DNA of 64,000 nt, taken from the NCBI RefSeq assembly GCF_958295425.1, contig NC_081136.1, positions 29,068,077 to 29,132,076 on the forward strand. The letters run 5' to 3'. Below the pieces are notes generated by a model. That model was not told the DNA's origin. It did not search any database and saw nothing but the letters and a program-made list of their open reading frames with translations. This DNA comes from Solea solea. Taxonomy: Eukaryota; Chordata; Actinopteri; Pleuronectiformes; Soleidae. Shown piece after piece: positions 12,778 to 46,300 of this stretch; within the stretch, counting starts at the first letter, position 1, and every line of letters begins with the position of its first letter. The position numbers were made by a program, and so were the translations under genes.

Positions 12778-13070
12778 TAGGGCTGAGCAATTTAGGAGAA
12801 TTAAATATATTTTTTGACAGCTATTGCTATTGCAATTTGAGTTGCAATGTCTTTTTTTTTTTTTTTTTTTTTTTGAAGTTAAGGTTCAGTTTAAAATGAG
12901 ATCAAATGAAAAAAAACACTACCTTCTTCTCTTGAAGGATGAGCTCTTTATTGTCAAGAAAGAACAATCAAAAATAGAATAGGTTAAATTGCCAGCTTTT
13001 GCAATTTGCTGACTTAATTATTTCAGATTGCAGTTTTGATTAATTGATAACGATGAATTGTTCAGCCCTA
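12778..13070. mobile_element. hAT-like MITE with terminal inverted repeats
   Basis: The left end TAGGGCTGAGCAATT is matched at the right end by the inverted AATTGTTCAGCCCTA, one mismatch in 15. The interior is AT-rich and non-coding, and the length is 293 bp. The 8-bp flanks, TGTTCACG and TGTTAAAG, agree at 6 of 8 positions, consistent with a decayed 8-bp target duplication typical of hAT elements. The family assignment is by inference. Confidence 0.7.
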
Positions 13071-13102
13071 TGTTAAAGAATAATTCGCCGATTCGCATTG
13101 AC

Positions 13103-13230
13103 CTTTGTATTACTAGAATAGGAGGTAGTATTTTTGCAAAATTGTGCTTCCCAAGTATTTCTCCAGGGGAAACTGAGGTTGGGAAGTAACAATTTTTCAT
13201 AAATACTACCTCTATTCTAGTAATACAAAG
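13103..13230. mobile_element. Hairpin (foldback) MITE-like element
   Basis: The arms at 13103-13133 and 13201-13230 are reverse complements over about 30 bases, with one extra G in the left arm. The pairing resumes further in, ATTGTGCTTCCCA against TGGGAAGTAACAAT. The whole 128-bp segment would fold as one long stem with a short loop. It begins 33 bp after the previous element. Confidence 0.7.
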
Positions 13231-14252
13231 CTAAATGTATTCCTTGAACATTTCAAATCTCAGCAGAGATCAGAGTAGAGAGTGTTGGTAGGTTAATGGT
13301 GACTCCCTGCTTCAGTCCGCTGATCAACTTGACAACAGCACAACACATTGTCAACCGCTCCGCTCGCTTGAAAGAAAATCATGGTTGTAACAGGGAAAAA
13401 ATGGTGTTTCATTTTGTTGTTACTTCACTTCCAACGCTGAGAGTGTTTCTACTGAAGAGCACAAACAAGCACAGAGAACAAAAAGCACCATCATCTCTTT
13501 CTTCGCGTCACTGATTCGATCGTTATCGACTCACCTACAGGTGTCAGGAGCTTTGTACAGAACAATAATTTTGACTCTTAGTCTTCTTCTCTGTGGGGAT
13601 GTGCATGTCCACCATTTTGTTTCAAGCGCCTGCTCACACTTTAATATACGGAATGTCCTTTTTTGTTTAATGCTGTTTCCAGCTCAATTACAAGTGTATG
13701 TTGTTGTTTGTTTTTTATTCTAAAAGTCACAGTTTTCTGTAGTACAAGGGATTTTTGTTTTTCAGGAAGTTTGAAAGGTGTGGAAATATTATATTATATT
13801 CTCAGGTTTATGGAGATAATATATTGCAACAGTTTTAAAAGCTTCCTTCTCACCATCTAGCTCACGCCTCGTGGCGATGGATACACGCGTCTGTCGTCAC
13901 ATTCTTATAATAAAACACCTCAAGCACTCAACGTCAACTGCAAAGGCTGCACGCCACTAAACACAATAACCCGTGCATTCATGTCAGTTGCATTTCAAGT
14001 GCAGATGTATTTTTTTGTATCTTGTGCCAAATTTCAGTGCCATTTTCTCGTTTTATTTAAACGTTGTTGCCTCTTTGGTCCTATTTATTTTCTTCATTTT
14101 TATTTTTATGATTTGAATCGCCACTAAAAGTTTGCAATACAGAAATGTTATTTTCTACCAGGGGAAAATTGTACAATCAATCAATGTTTCCTTGTGTCTG
14201 TTACAGTACTTACAGTACCAGGAGTGTTTAGCATTGTATGGGTGTTACATCA

Positions 14253-14285
<33 letters not shown>
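14253..14285. repeat. (TA)n microsatellite
   Basis: About sixteen uninterrupted TA units lie between strip2 and morn2. Confidence 0.9.
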
Positions 14286-14287
<2 letters not shown>

Positions 14288-14798
14288 TGTGTGTTTTTGT
14301 CATTGCACACATTAACATGTATCTATTTAGTGTATAGACAAAATACTCAGTGCTGACTTTGTTCAGGGGGGTATGTGCAATCGCAGATCCATAGAGGCAT
14401 TATGAAATAGAATGACAGATTTCAATATCAGAGATACTTATTAAACAATGTTAAAGAAATGTGGTTTGTTTGTGAAGGAATTTTTAGTGGAGGAAGCCGT
14501 GCATGTGGGTTATCGTGGGTGGTAGAGTACACACACACACACACGCACGCACACTGAAGGTCAAACTGACCGCCCACTCACATCACATCACACACTTCCT
14601 CCGGCCAGGTTTACTCCAACAGGGTACATCTGTCGCAGATGTGAATGTGAGCATATGTCCCTCTGCGATTGGTTGGCAGTGTGTGTGTGTGTGTGAGTGT
14701 GTGTGAGATCAGGGGAAAAGAAGCTCTACTTATTTTATTCAGATTAGAATAATCTGTAAGAAAGCAAAGAAAAAATGTGCAATTAAAAAAAAACCCAG

Positions 14799-14804
14799 TT
14801 TATT
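14799..14804 (-). terminator. Candidate morn2 poly(A) signal
   Basis: AATAAA reads on the minus strand about 150 bases past the morn2 stop codon. It is the closest canonical hexamer I found. Confidence 0.5.
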
Positions 14805-14951
14805 TCAAATTTGTGCAGCTTGTAATGTAGCTCACGACGACATGAAAGCAAGAACATGGGTATATCCGTCTGCTCACTACACAGTAAATGCATCACGTGA
14901 AGAAGGAATTCAGTACAACACAAGACATAAACACGCTGTAGCATGATTTCC

Positions 14952-17166
<2,215 letters not shown>

Positions 17167-17511
17167 GGTTACGGCTAAGGGCGCTCGTAAACACGACCTT
17201 GTTTAATACCATTTCTACGTGCCGTAATATGCTCCCCTGTCGTAAAAGGTACACTTTTTTCTTGTCGTCCAATAACATTAAATACTTGTGATAGTGTGCT
17301 TATGTGTGTTTGCATAACAGTGAAAATAGAATGTTTTAAGCATGTGGCATTCTGCCTGGGAGCGTTCACTTTGCGTACCCGCTATGCTGGAACGCTAGGG
17401 GGCGCTTTTCACGGCGGGGCTGCGTATTACTGCGCAACCCCGGAACAAGAATCAACATGAATTTGCACCAATGACAGAGCTGCAGGCTGCCGGTGCGGAT
17501 CACATACAGCT
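17167..17511. promoter_or_regulatory. Divergent morn2/dhx57 promoter region
   Basis: The morn2 first exon and a likely dhx57 5' UTR exon lie head-to-head within about 350 bp. The segment around 17380-17510 is locally GC-richer than its flanks. The dhx57 leader exon would end at 17511 before a GTGAGT donor. A second leader exon is plausible at 18113-18149, with acceptor CTTCACAG and donor GTGAGT. The transcription start cannot be fixed from sequence. Confidence 0.6.
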
Positions 17512-17725
17512 GTGAGTGAACTTTCTCCGTCTACCTTTATCTTTTATCGGTTACACAAAACCTCAATACATGTTTTTTATGTGGAATCCGTATGTATTTG
17601 ACCCTGTCGACGTGACCTGGGAGGACATACGCCGTTCAAACTAAGCTAACGCTAACGTTTATCATCAACATTTCAGAGTGAGCCTGCTAGCTTGTTGTCT
17701 AGCTAAAGTTTTGGTGCTTGATAGT

Positions 17726-17772
17726 GACTGATATATTATACTAATATATTATATCAGTATAATATATCAGTC
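17726..17772. repeat. Perfect 17-bp inverted repeat
   Basis: GACTGATATATTATACT at 17726-17742 is the exact reverse complement of 17756-17772, with a 13-base spacer. It lies in the proposed first intron of dhx57, just past the divergent promoter. Confidence 0.9.
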
Positions 17773-18848
17773 CCGACGACATGCGACCTTATTCCCAGTA
17801 CGAGTAGTGAGCTGTTCTTTCGTGACTTGTTGATAAAACGCCCTGTGAGGCAGTCGACCGTGTTGTTATGCTTAGGCTGCCGGTTTGCGTGTTCAGTGTG
17901 ATTGTATAATTGTAGCCACCAGCGCTGTGTGTGTGTGTGTATTGCTCACACATGAATTGAAGTGTTATAACGAGCCACCTCACAGTTCTGTGCCACTCTC
18001 ACTCGGTTCACTGCAGTGGATGTTGTTCAATCGTTTACTGCAGTAACTCGCAGCTCCATCATACATACTCACAGGAATGAGAGGATACACCACCTTATGC
18101 CTCTCTTCACAGATTGTTGCTGCTGGCTATGAAAAGACACTGAAACCACGTGAGTATTTAATTGTATTTGTACTGTATTTGTATTTTTAATGTACACTTG
18201 TATGGGATGCGACAGTATTTCATATTATCAAAATAGGTAAATTTTCTGTTTTAGTATAGTAGTAAATGGCGAAATCGTTAGTGTTGTTAAAGTGGGGATT
18301 TGAATATGTTGTCAAGTGCCCCAACATCGTCCTGGTGATTTATTTTGAAGTACCACAAGGAGGAACCTGAATCTTTTCAGTCCACAAAGGTGGTGGCCTC
18401 CAAAGACTTTTGTACTATACTGTATGTCTAAATGTTGTTTTTGAACATGAAACATTGCAACGATGCTTTTGCAATGTAATATGTTAAATATTTTGGCAAC
18501 ACAATACATTGGTTGGTATTTTTAGTAAAATATTTTTGTAACATTTCAATATTTTGTAACATGATGTGTGCACATTTTCTGAAGGTTTATATGTGCAACC
18601 CAAAAGACAGTATATTATAAACACAGGGCTCTGCTTATTTACATTTAAGAATCTAAAAACAACGATATTTCTAGAATTATTGCAAAAATATCCCAAATCG
18701 CAATTGTTTTGTCAGGATAATTGTGACTTGAAATGTATGTATTGTCCCATTAGTCATACTTGGCTCTCTCTGGGGCGTTTTTCATAATTCAATTGCTTTA
18801 AAACATCGTTTATCTGATCAAAATCCCCATGCATGTTTTCATAGAAAA

Positions 18849-27544
<8,696 letters not shown>

Positions 27545-28214
27545 CTCTGTCCTAAATAAACCCTTTTGTCCCTATTTTCAATCTCAAGGGCTTTAATGCA
27601 TAGATGTCCTCCTTTCCTACAGCTCTACACATTAAAAAAACATGAATGAGGTTAACAATTTAATTGTACTGTAAAGAATGAGCCACACCACCCTGCTTTC
27701 ACCTGGCACTTTACTCAAAGTATCAGTTTACACCAAGCTTTTATTGTGCTGCTGCTCAGGAGGCTTATCAAGCAAAGTCTGCCTTGAAAGAAACAAATCT
27801 ATGCAGGTGATCAACAAACCTCCATCTTTTGATACCCAGAGAAATGGAAAAGCTCTTGTTTTTGATATTATACTGTATATGCAGTAAATTGACACACACT
27901 CAAATACAATTTGTGAACTGTGCACTTCTATTGTAGGTTGTGTCTTGCTCGCAACTGAAAATGTTTTTGTGTCCATATTGGACTTGCTCTTACAGAAACT
28001 GTGCTTTTTATGTTTGTGGATATTTATTGATTATGCATGAATGATACACACGAGAGCTTTTGCATGAGACTCAGTCGTTTTACATTTACTGAATGTATTT
28101 AAATGTTTACGGCAATGACAAAACTACACTTTTACAATATGAATGCAAGAGCTTTTTAAATCATTATGTTGACAAGTGATGACTTCTACTGCAAACTGCA
28201 TTCAAAACAAAAAA

Positions 28215-28220
28215 AATAAA
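28215..28220 (+). terminator. dhx57 poly(A) signal
   Basis: AATAAA lies 671 bases after the dhx57 stop codon in a sequence that is otherwise non-coding. The stretch 27545-28220 is read as the 3' UTR. Confidence 0.7.
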
Positions 28221-28357
28221 GTTATGACTTCAAAAGACCTTTTTTCCACTGCTTTTACCTTTTTGTCTTGCATTTAAAAACCTGCTGTGTTGTGGATGCA
28301 TAGGAATATACAGGCTTTTGGAAGGCCAACCCACTCATTCATGAGCAAGTCTTGTCC

Positions 28358-28371
28358 GTCGCTATGACAAC
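28358..28371 (-). promoter_or_regulatory. Candidate X-box upstream of smkr1
   Basis: The minus strand reads GTTGTCATAGCGAC, which matches the loose X-box pattern RYYNYY-AT-RRNRAC. It is about 85 bp before a possible non-coding first exon that would end at 28456 before GTAAGA. Function is inferred. Confidence 0.35.
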
Positions 28372-28646
28372 AGGACAAAAACAAAACAAATAGGGTATCA
28401 CTGTCCTAGTTGAAGCCATTCAGTTGCCATTTACAACAGTGCCAAGTCCAGAGCTGGTAAGACAAATGGATATATTATTAATTTTTCCTTACACTCTTGT
28501 GAGAAAACTTTGACTGATTATTGATGTCCATTAAAGCATTTTGTTTCTCATATTTATGCTTATTTTAACATGCATAACATTTGTATTTTGTTTAACAGAT
28601 GAGTAGAAGTCCTCATCCCTCTGGATGCAACCTTAAAGTTTTCACC

Positions 28647-28987
28647 ATGGTATGTATATTTAGTTCAGGGCACATTGTGTATAACTGTGATTGTGTAAGA
28701 ACTGAACTTAAACAGGCATTTTGCATTTTCTTCAAAAGCCAACCAAATCAAGGAAATCAAGGTCCCACAGTTCTCGGCCTGTCAAGACAAAGTCACCCAA
28801 AAAGAGGTCCTCTAGTGCCAAACCGACAAAGAAAGAGGTAGACCTCCTCAGCCCAGCAGCCATGGAGAACGTCTACTATATTTCTCATAATGCGGTGGAC
28901 TGTCTGAAATTCAGAGGCTTTGGGCAGCCAAGTGAAAATAAAAAGAAGAAAAAGAAGAAGGGACCAAAGCGTAAGAAGAAAAAGTAG
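28647..28987 (+). CDS. smkr1: Small lysine-rich protein 1
   Basis: The product is 83 residues with a basic head, a conserved core and a lysine-rich tail. The core, [20 protein letters not shown] followed by VDCLKFRGF, matches vertebrate SMKR1, whose function is poorly known. The tail contains a K7 stretch and ends KRKKKK. The start codon ATG at 28647-28649 is the last codon of its exon, just before a GTATGT donor. Coding resumes at 28739 and stops with TAG at 28985-28987. Human SMKR1 also begins M-P-A-K, and here the junction gives M-P-T-K, which supports this start. An in-frame ATG at 28599, right after an acceptor-like TTAACAG, would add 16 residues. In human the gene neighbours STRIP2. Confidence 0.88.
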
Positions 28988-29147
28988 ATCACAATATTTG
29001 CCAAAGCTAACAGACTTTTATTATTAGCTTAAAATGAATGCTGTATTTAAATGCATTGTCAGTAGTGCTGTCTAGTGGACAGATTTGTAATAACACATTT
29101 GAAATTTGAAGGTTTTGAGAGCTGGAACTAGTGTAGTGCAAATTAGC

Positions 29148-29153
29148 AATAAA
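29148..29153 (+). terminator. smkr1 poly(A) signal
   Basis: AATAAA lies 160 bases past the smkr1 stop. It is 45 bases from the likely minus-strand signal of the convergent stmp1 gene. Confidence 0.65.
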
Positions 29154-29197
29154 ATGTTACTAAATTCATGACAACTTAAAATTTCTTTATCATCAAC

Positions 29198-29203
29198 TTT
29201 ATT
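29198..29203 (-). terminator. Candidate stmp1 poly(A) signal
   Basis: AATAAA reads on the minus strand about 500 bases past the stmp1 stop. With the smkr1 signal opposite, the two 3' UTRs would meet or overlap. Confidence 0.5.
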
Positions 29204-29698
29204 GTAAGCTAAACTGATTTAACATTTTGTTTGCACCTCCATAAAAAGGCTGATGTTCTGACAGCTCAAAAGCTTGTTAAAGAATGTCTTATCTCAATGG
29301 AATTCAACACAGGAGCAAATGCACACTCGGTCTCATGACGTCCACATAAATGTGGAGATAATGAATGTGAAGTAAGGATAAACACCACAATGCATCACAC
29401 AAAAGGCCTATCAACAGTGTCACGATCAATTCTGCAATGTCTGTCATGGCACTATTGGACAATGTGATCCCACAAGTAAGTTGTAACAGTTTTAAAATCC
29501 AGTCTTAATACTATTTTACTATCTTACAAAAATAGGCTACAATTAAACATGCCTATACAAAGGGATAAATAAATGGTGTTTTAGGCACTGCTGACATTTT
29601 CAAACGTATAAACAATCTGTCCTTCCACCAAAATGTACACTCTTCATACCAAAACTAAAATAAATAGTTTCTCTCTGCATTGTTGGTCTGTTCTTGGC

Positions 29699-30611
29699 TC
29701 ACTCTGGGGGCTTCTTCTTGGCCTCCACGTCTTTCTTGAAAGCCTCAATTTTCTTAGCTATGTTGGGGATCTAGGAAAGAAATAGCATTGCAGTGACTTA
29801 ACATTGTTTCCTGCCTAAATTTCTTATTCTAAAATTAAAGAACAGGAAGCTCTTCCCAAATATATTTATGAGTGTAAAGGAATTAAAACATACTCTTACA
29901 ATTACCACAATAGTATTGTAAATCCAAGTACATTTTGATCTAAATGTGACAAAAATAAATCCCATAGTCACATATCCAGGCCAATTGAAGAACGATCTAA
30001 ACAAATACAGTAAAATCTGAAAATACCATTTAGGAAAACGTTTGACTTTGATCAGGATTCGAATAGATTATGTCTACAGTAAATAAGTGTACCAAATAAA
30101 ATGGCCGCTGATGTAGGTCACTGAAGGGGAGATAACTTTAGGATCACTTCTCTAAACACACACAGTTTGGGACAGAGACAGAAGCAGGTAACTAAAATTA
30201 CTTCTTGTATTCCAGTTGTGGTTTACGAATAAAGACAAAAAAAGGATAAACTTACATCATAGTTTTGAGCAAGGTACATCCCAACAACGTTACCCAGAGT
30301 GAAGCCAGCCTGAAAGATAGAAGGAGAAAAAACTGTCATTGAAGGCCGAAATATGTAACTCGTAGATGCCACAATTGTCAAACTGGTAATGTTTTATTTA
30401 ATTCGTGTCGTTTAAGTAGAGGTTAATGGCATATTTAGAATTATTTGACAATTTAAGCTTAGTTTGCCTAAAATAAAATAAAAAACTTGTACTGACAGCC
30501 GTTTATCATTACGCTAAGCTACATTAGCGAGCATCTTTTTATCATTCCTTCCTGACAAATATCGATGTTGTAAACGTTGACGTCAGTTTAACTCACCAGG
30601 AATTGTAGCAT
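29699..30611 (-). CDS. stmp1: Short transmembrane mitochondrial protein 1
   Basis: STMP1 (C7orf73) is a mitochondrial membrane microprotein associated with the respiratory chain. Three minus-strand exons join in phase to 46 codons plus stop: 30611-30597, 30309-30256 and 29770-29699, with TGA at 29701-29699. The first exon encodes MLQFL. The second gives AGFTLGNVVGMYLAQNYD, a hydrophobic, glycine-containing membrane segment. The third gives IPNIAKKIEAFKKDVEAKKK and a short PPE tail. The human protein has 47 residues and the same layout, a hydrophobic N-terminus followed by a charged lysine-rich tail. All splice sites are GT-AG. The gene was too short to appear as one open frame and was found from its exons. 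It is head-to-head with dnm1l, with 402 bp between the two start codons. Confidence 0.93.
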
Positions 30612-42369
<11,758 letters not shown>

Positions 42370-43183
42370 AGAATCAACAAAGGGAGCTGAACCCGAGCCA
42401 TTATCTCCTCGCCATGCACTCATGTCTGAACTTGAAGTTTACAATTTGCAACCTCGATAAAAATGCACTGTTCTGATCCCTGCTCGGATGTAATTTCAAG
42501 TATCAGTTTGTACCTGAAAGAAATGAAGGTTAATTGAAGTTGTTAATTAAGATTCATTGTGTTAAATTGAGTGAATTAAGTTTGCGTTCCTGCTGTTAAA
42601 TAAGGCTCATGGTAAGATTTTAGAAACTGTAGTTGCCCCACACGGCTACAGGAGGAATCAAGAGTTGAACTAAAGGCAAAGGGTGTTTCAGTTTTGACAG
42701 ACTGTGGTTAACCAGTGTGAAAATGGATTTTAGTGTGAAGTGTAAATGAGCATTTTGATGCCATATTGGCAGCAAAGCATTCTGAAAAACATTGTTCTAG
42801 GGTAATATAAGTGAAAAATATTATTCAGTCCCTCATCTGCTGTTTTTTCATGTAGGAGTAGTTGTCAGAAATCATGGAACCTTACATATCATAGTGTAAC
42901 AATACAGCAGGGATTGGTTAACCAAATTAATATACTTTGCTCCTGACTTGTAGCAGATATTGGTCCCATAACCTGTGTACATACTTTATTTTTTGCACTG
43001 TTGTCACACTGTATTGTATAGAGAGGCCATCATCCCGACACTGTACTGCTAAAACTGTATTTATTGATGTTATTTAAGTGTGTGGATATTATAAGCAACT
43101 GCAGTATACCATTTGGTTGACTATTTATGTTTACATGTGAAATCTGCTGTGCACTGTGGTTCGATTTAGATGGTTCCCAAAAG

Positions 43184-43189
43184 AATAAA
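43184..43189 (+). terminator. dnm1l poly(A) signal
   Basis: AATAAA is 815 bases past the dnm1l stop and about 160 bases before the 38-bp array. It is the best candidate for the end of the dnm1l 3' UTR (42370 to about 43205). Confidence 0.7.
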
Positions 43190-43345
43190 TTGAAGTATTT
43201 TATCGCCACTTTAGTACGAGTCATTTATATGTGGAGACCGTGGAGATGAGTCGAAAGAAGAGTGACAAACAAACAAAATCCTCACAATAACAAAAAAGAG
43301 AGAGTGGGGTAGATATTTTAAAGAGCCAATAAAGAACATTGCAGC

Positions 43346-46300
43346 TGCCAAAATCACTCAGAAATGCCATAGTATAGTATGTCGTCCAAAATTGGCCAAA
43401 AATGCCATAGTATAGCATGTCGTCCAAAATTGGCCAAAAATGCCATAGTATAGTATGTCGTCCAAAATGGGCCAAAAATGCCATAGTATAGCATGTCGTC
43501 CAAAATTGGCCAAAAATGCCATAGTATAGTATGTCGTCCAAAATGGGCCAAAAATGCCATAGTATAGCATGTCCTCCAAAATGGGACAAAAATGCCATAG
43601 TATAGTATGTCGTCCAAAATGGGCCAAAAATGCCATAGTATAGTATGTCGTCCAAAATTGGCCAAAAATGCCATAGTATAGTATGTCGTCCAAAATGGGC
43701 CAAAAATGCCATAGTATAGCATGTCGTCCAAAATTGGCCAAAAATGCCATAGTATAGTATGTCGTCCAAAATGGGCCAAAAATGCCATAGTATAGTATGT
43801 CGTCCAAAATCACTCAAAAATGCCATAGTATAGTATGTCGTCCAAAATGGGCCAAAAATGCCATAGTATAGCATGTCGTCCAAAATTGGCCAAAAATGTC
43901 ATAGTATAGCATGTCGTCCAAAATGGGACAAAAATGCCATAGTATAGCATGTCGTCCAAAATGGGACAAAAATGCCATAGTATAGCATGTCGTCCAAAAT
44001 TGGCCAAAAATGTCATAGTATAGCATGTCGTCCAAAATTGGCCAAAAATGTCATAGTATAGCATGTCATCCAAAATTGGCCAAAAATGCCATAGTATAGC
44101 ATGTCGTCCAAAATGGGACAAAAATGCCATAGTATAGCATGTCGTCCAAAATGGGCCAAAAATGCCATAGTATAGCATGTCGTCCAAAATTGGCCAAAAA
44201 TGTCATAGTATAGCATGTCGTCCAAAATGGGCCAAAAATGCCATAGTATAGTATGTCGTCCAAAATTGGCCAAAAATGCCATAGTATAGTATGTCGTTCA
44301 AAATCACTCAAAAATGCCATAGTATAGTATGTCGTCCAAAATGGGCTAAAAATGCCATAGTATAGTATGTCGTCCAAAATTGGCCAAAAATGCCATAGTA
44401 TAGTATGTCGTTCAAAATCACTCAAAAATGCCATAGTATAGTATGTCGTCCAAAATTGGCCAAAAATGTCATAGTATAGCATGTCGTCCAAAATGGGACA
44501 AAAATGCCATAGTATAGCATGTCGTCCAAAATTGGCCAAAAATGCCATAGTATAGCATGTCGTCCAAAATTGCCAAAAATGCCATAGTATAGTATGTCGT
44601 CCAAAATTGGCCAAAAATGCCATAGTATAGTATGTCGTCCAAAATGGGCCAAAAATGCCATAGTATAGTATGTCGTCCAAAATTGGCCAAAAATGCCATA
44701 GTATAGTATGTCGTCCAAAATCACTCAAAAATGCCATAGTATAGCATGTCGTCCAAAATTGGCCAAAAATGCCATAGTATAGTATGTCGTCCAAAATGGG
44801 CCAAAAATGCCATAGTATAGTATGTCGTCCAAAATGGGCCAAAAATGCCATAGTATAGCATGTCGTCCAAAATGGGACAAAAATGCCATAGTATAGCATG
44901 TCGTCCAAAATTGGCCAAAAATGTCATAGTATAGCATGTCGTCCAAAATTGGCCAAAAATGCCATAGTATAGTATGTCGTTCAAAATCACTCAAAAATGC
45001 CATAGTATAGTATGTCGTCCAAAATTGGCCAAAAATGTCATAGTATAGCATGTCGTCCAAAATGGGACAAAAATGCCATAGTATAGCATGTCGTCCAAAA
45101 TTGGCCAAAAATGCCATAGTATAGCATGTCGTCCAAAATTGGCCAAAAATGCCATAGTATAGTATGTCGTCCAAAATGGGCCAAAAATGCCATAGTATAG
45201 TATGTCGTCCAAAATCACTCAAAAATGCCATAGTATAGTATGTCGTCCAAAATTGGCCAAAAATGCCATAGTATAGTATGTCGTCCAAAATGGGCCAAAA
45301 ATGCCATAGTATAGTATGTCGTCCAAAATGGGCCAAAAATGCCATAGTATAGCATGTCGTCCAAAATTGGCCAAAAATGCCATAGTATAGCATGTCGTCC
45401 AAAATTGGCCAAAAATGTCATAGTATAGCATGTCGTCCAAAATGGGACAAAAATGCCATAGTATAGCATGTCGTCCAAAATGGGACAAAAATGCCATAGT
45501 ATAGCATGTCGTCCAAAATTGGCCAAAAATGTCATAGTATAGCATGTCGTCCAAAATTGGCCAAAAATGTCATAGTATAGCATGTCATCCAAAATTGGCC
45601 AAAAATGCCATAGTATAGCATGTCGTCCAAAATGGGACAAAAATGCCATAGTATAGCATGTCGTCCAAAATGGGCCAAAAATGCCATAGTATAGCATGTC
45701 GTCCAAAATTGGCCAAAAATGTCATAGTATAGCATGTCGTCCAAAATGGGCCAAAAATGCCATAGTATAGTATGTCGTCCAAAATTGGCCAAAAATGTCA
45801 TAGTATAGTATGTCGTCCAAAATTGGCCAAAAATGCCATAGTATAGTATGTCGTCCAAAATGGGCTAAAAATGCCATAGTATAGTATGTCGTCCAAAATT
45901 GGCCAAAAATGCCATAGTATAGTATGTCGTTCAAAATCACTCAAAAATGCCATAGTATAGTATGTCGTCCAAAATTGGCCAAAAATGTCATAGTATAGCA
46001 TGTCGTCCAAAATGGGACAAAAATGCCATAGTATAGCATGTCGTCCAAAATTGGCCAAAAATGCCATAGTATAGCATGTCGTCCAAAATTGCCAAAAATG
46101 CCATAGTATAGTATGTCGTCCAAAATTGGCCAAAAATGCCATAGTATAGTATGTCGTCCAAAATGGGCCAAAAATGCCATAGTATAGTATGTCGTCCAAA
46201 ATTGGCCAAAAATGCCATAGTATAGTATGTCGTCCAAAATCACTCAAAAATGCCATAGTATAGTATGTCGTCCAAAATTGGCCAAAAATGCCATAGTATA

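Larger units (their letters stand above)
11826..14951. other. Intergenic region between convergent strip2 and morn2
   Basis: No exon is visible. The stretch holds two MITE-like elements (annotated separately), a T23 run at 12852-12874, a TA microsatellite, CA/GT runs near 14530 and 14680, and a candidate morn2 poly(A) signal on the minus strand at 14799-14804. Confidence 0.6.
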
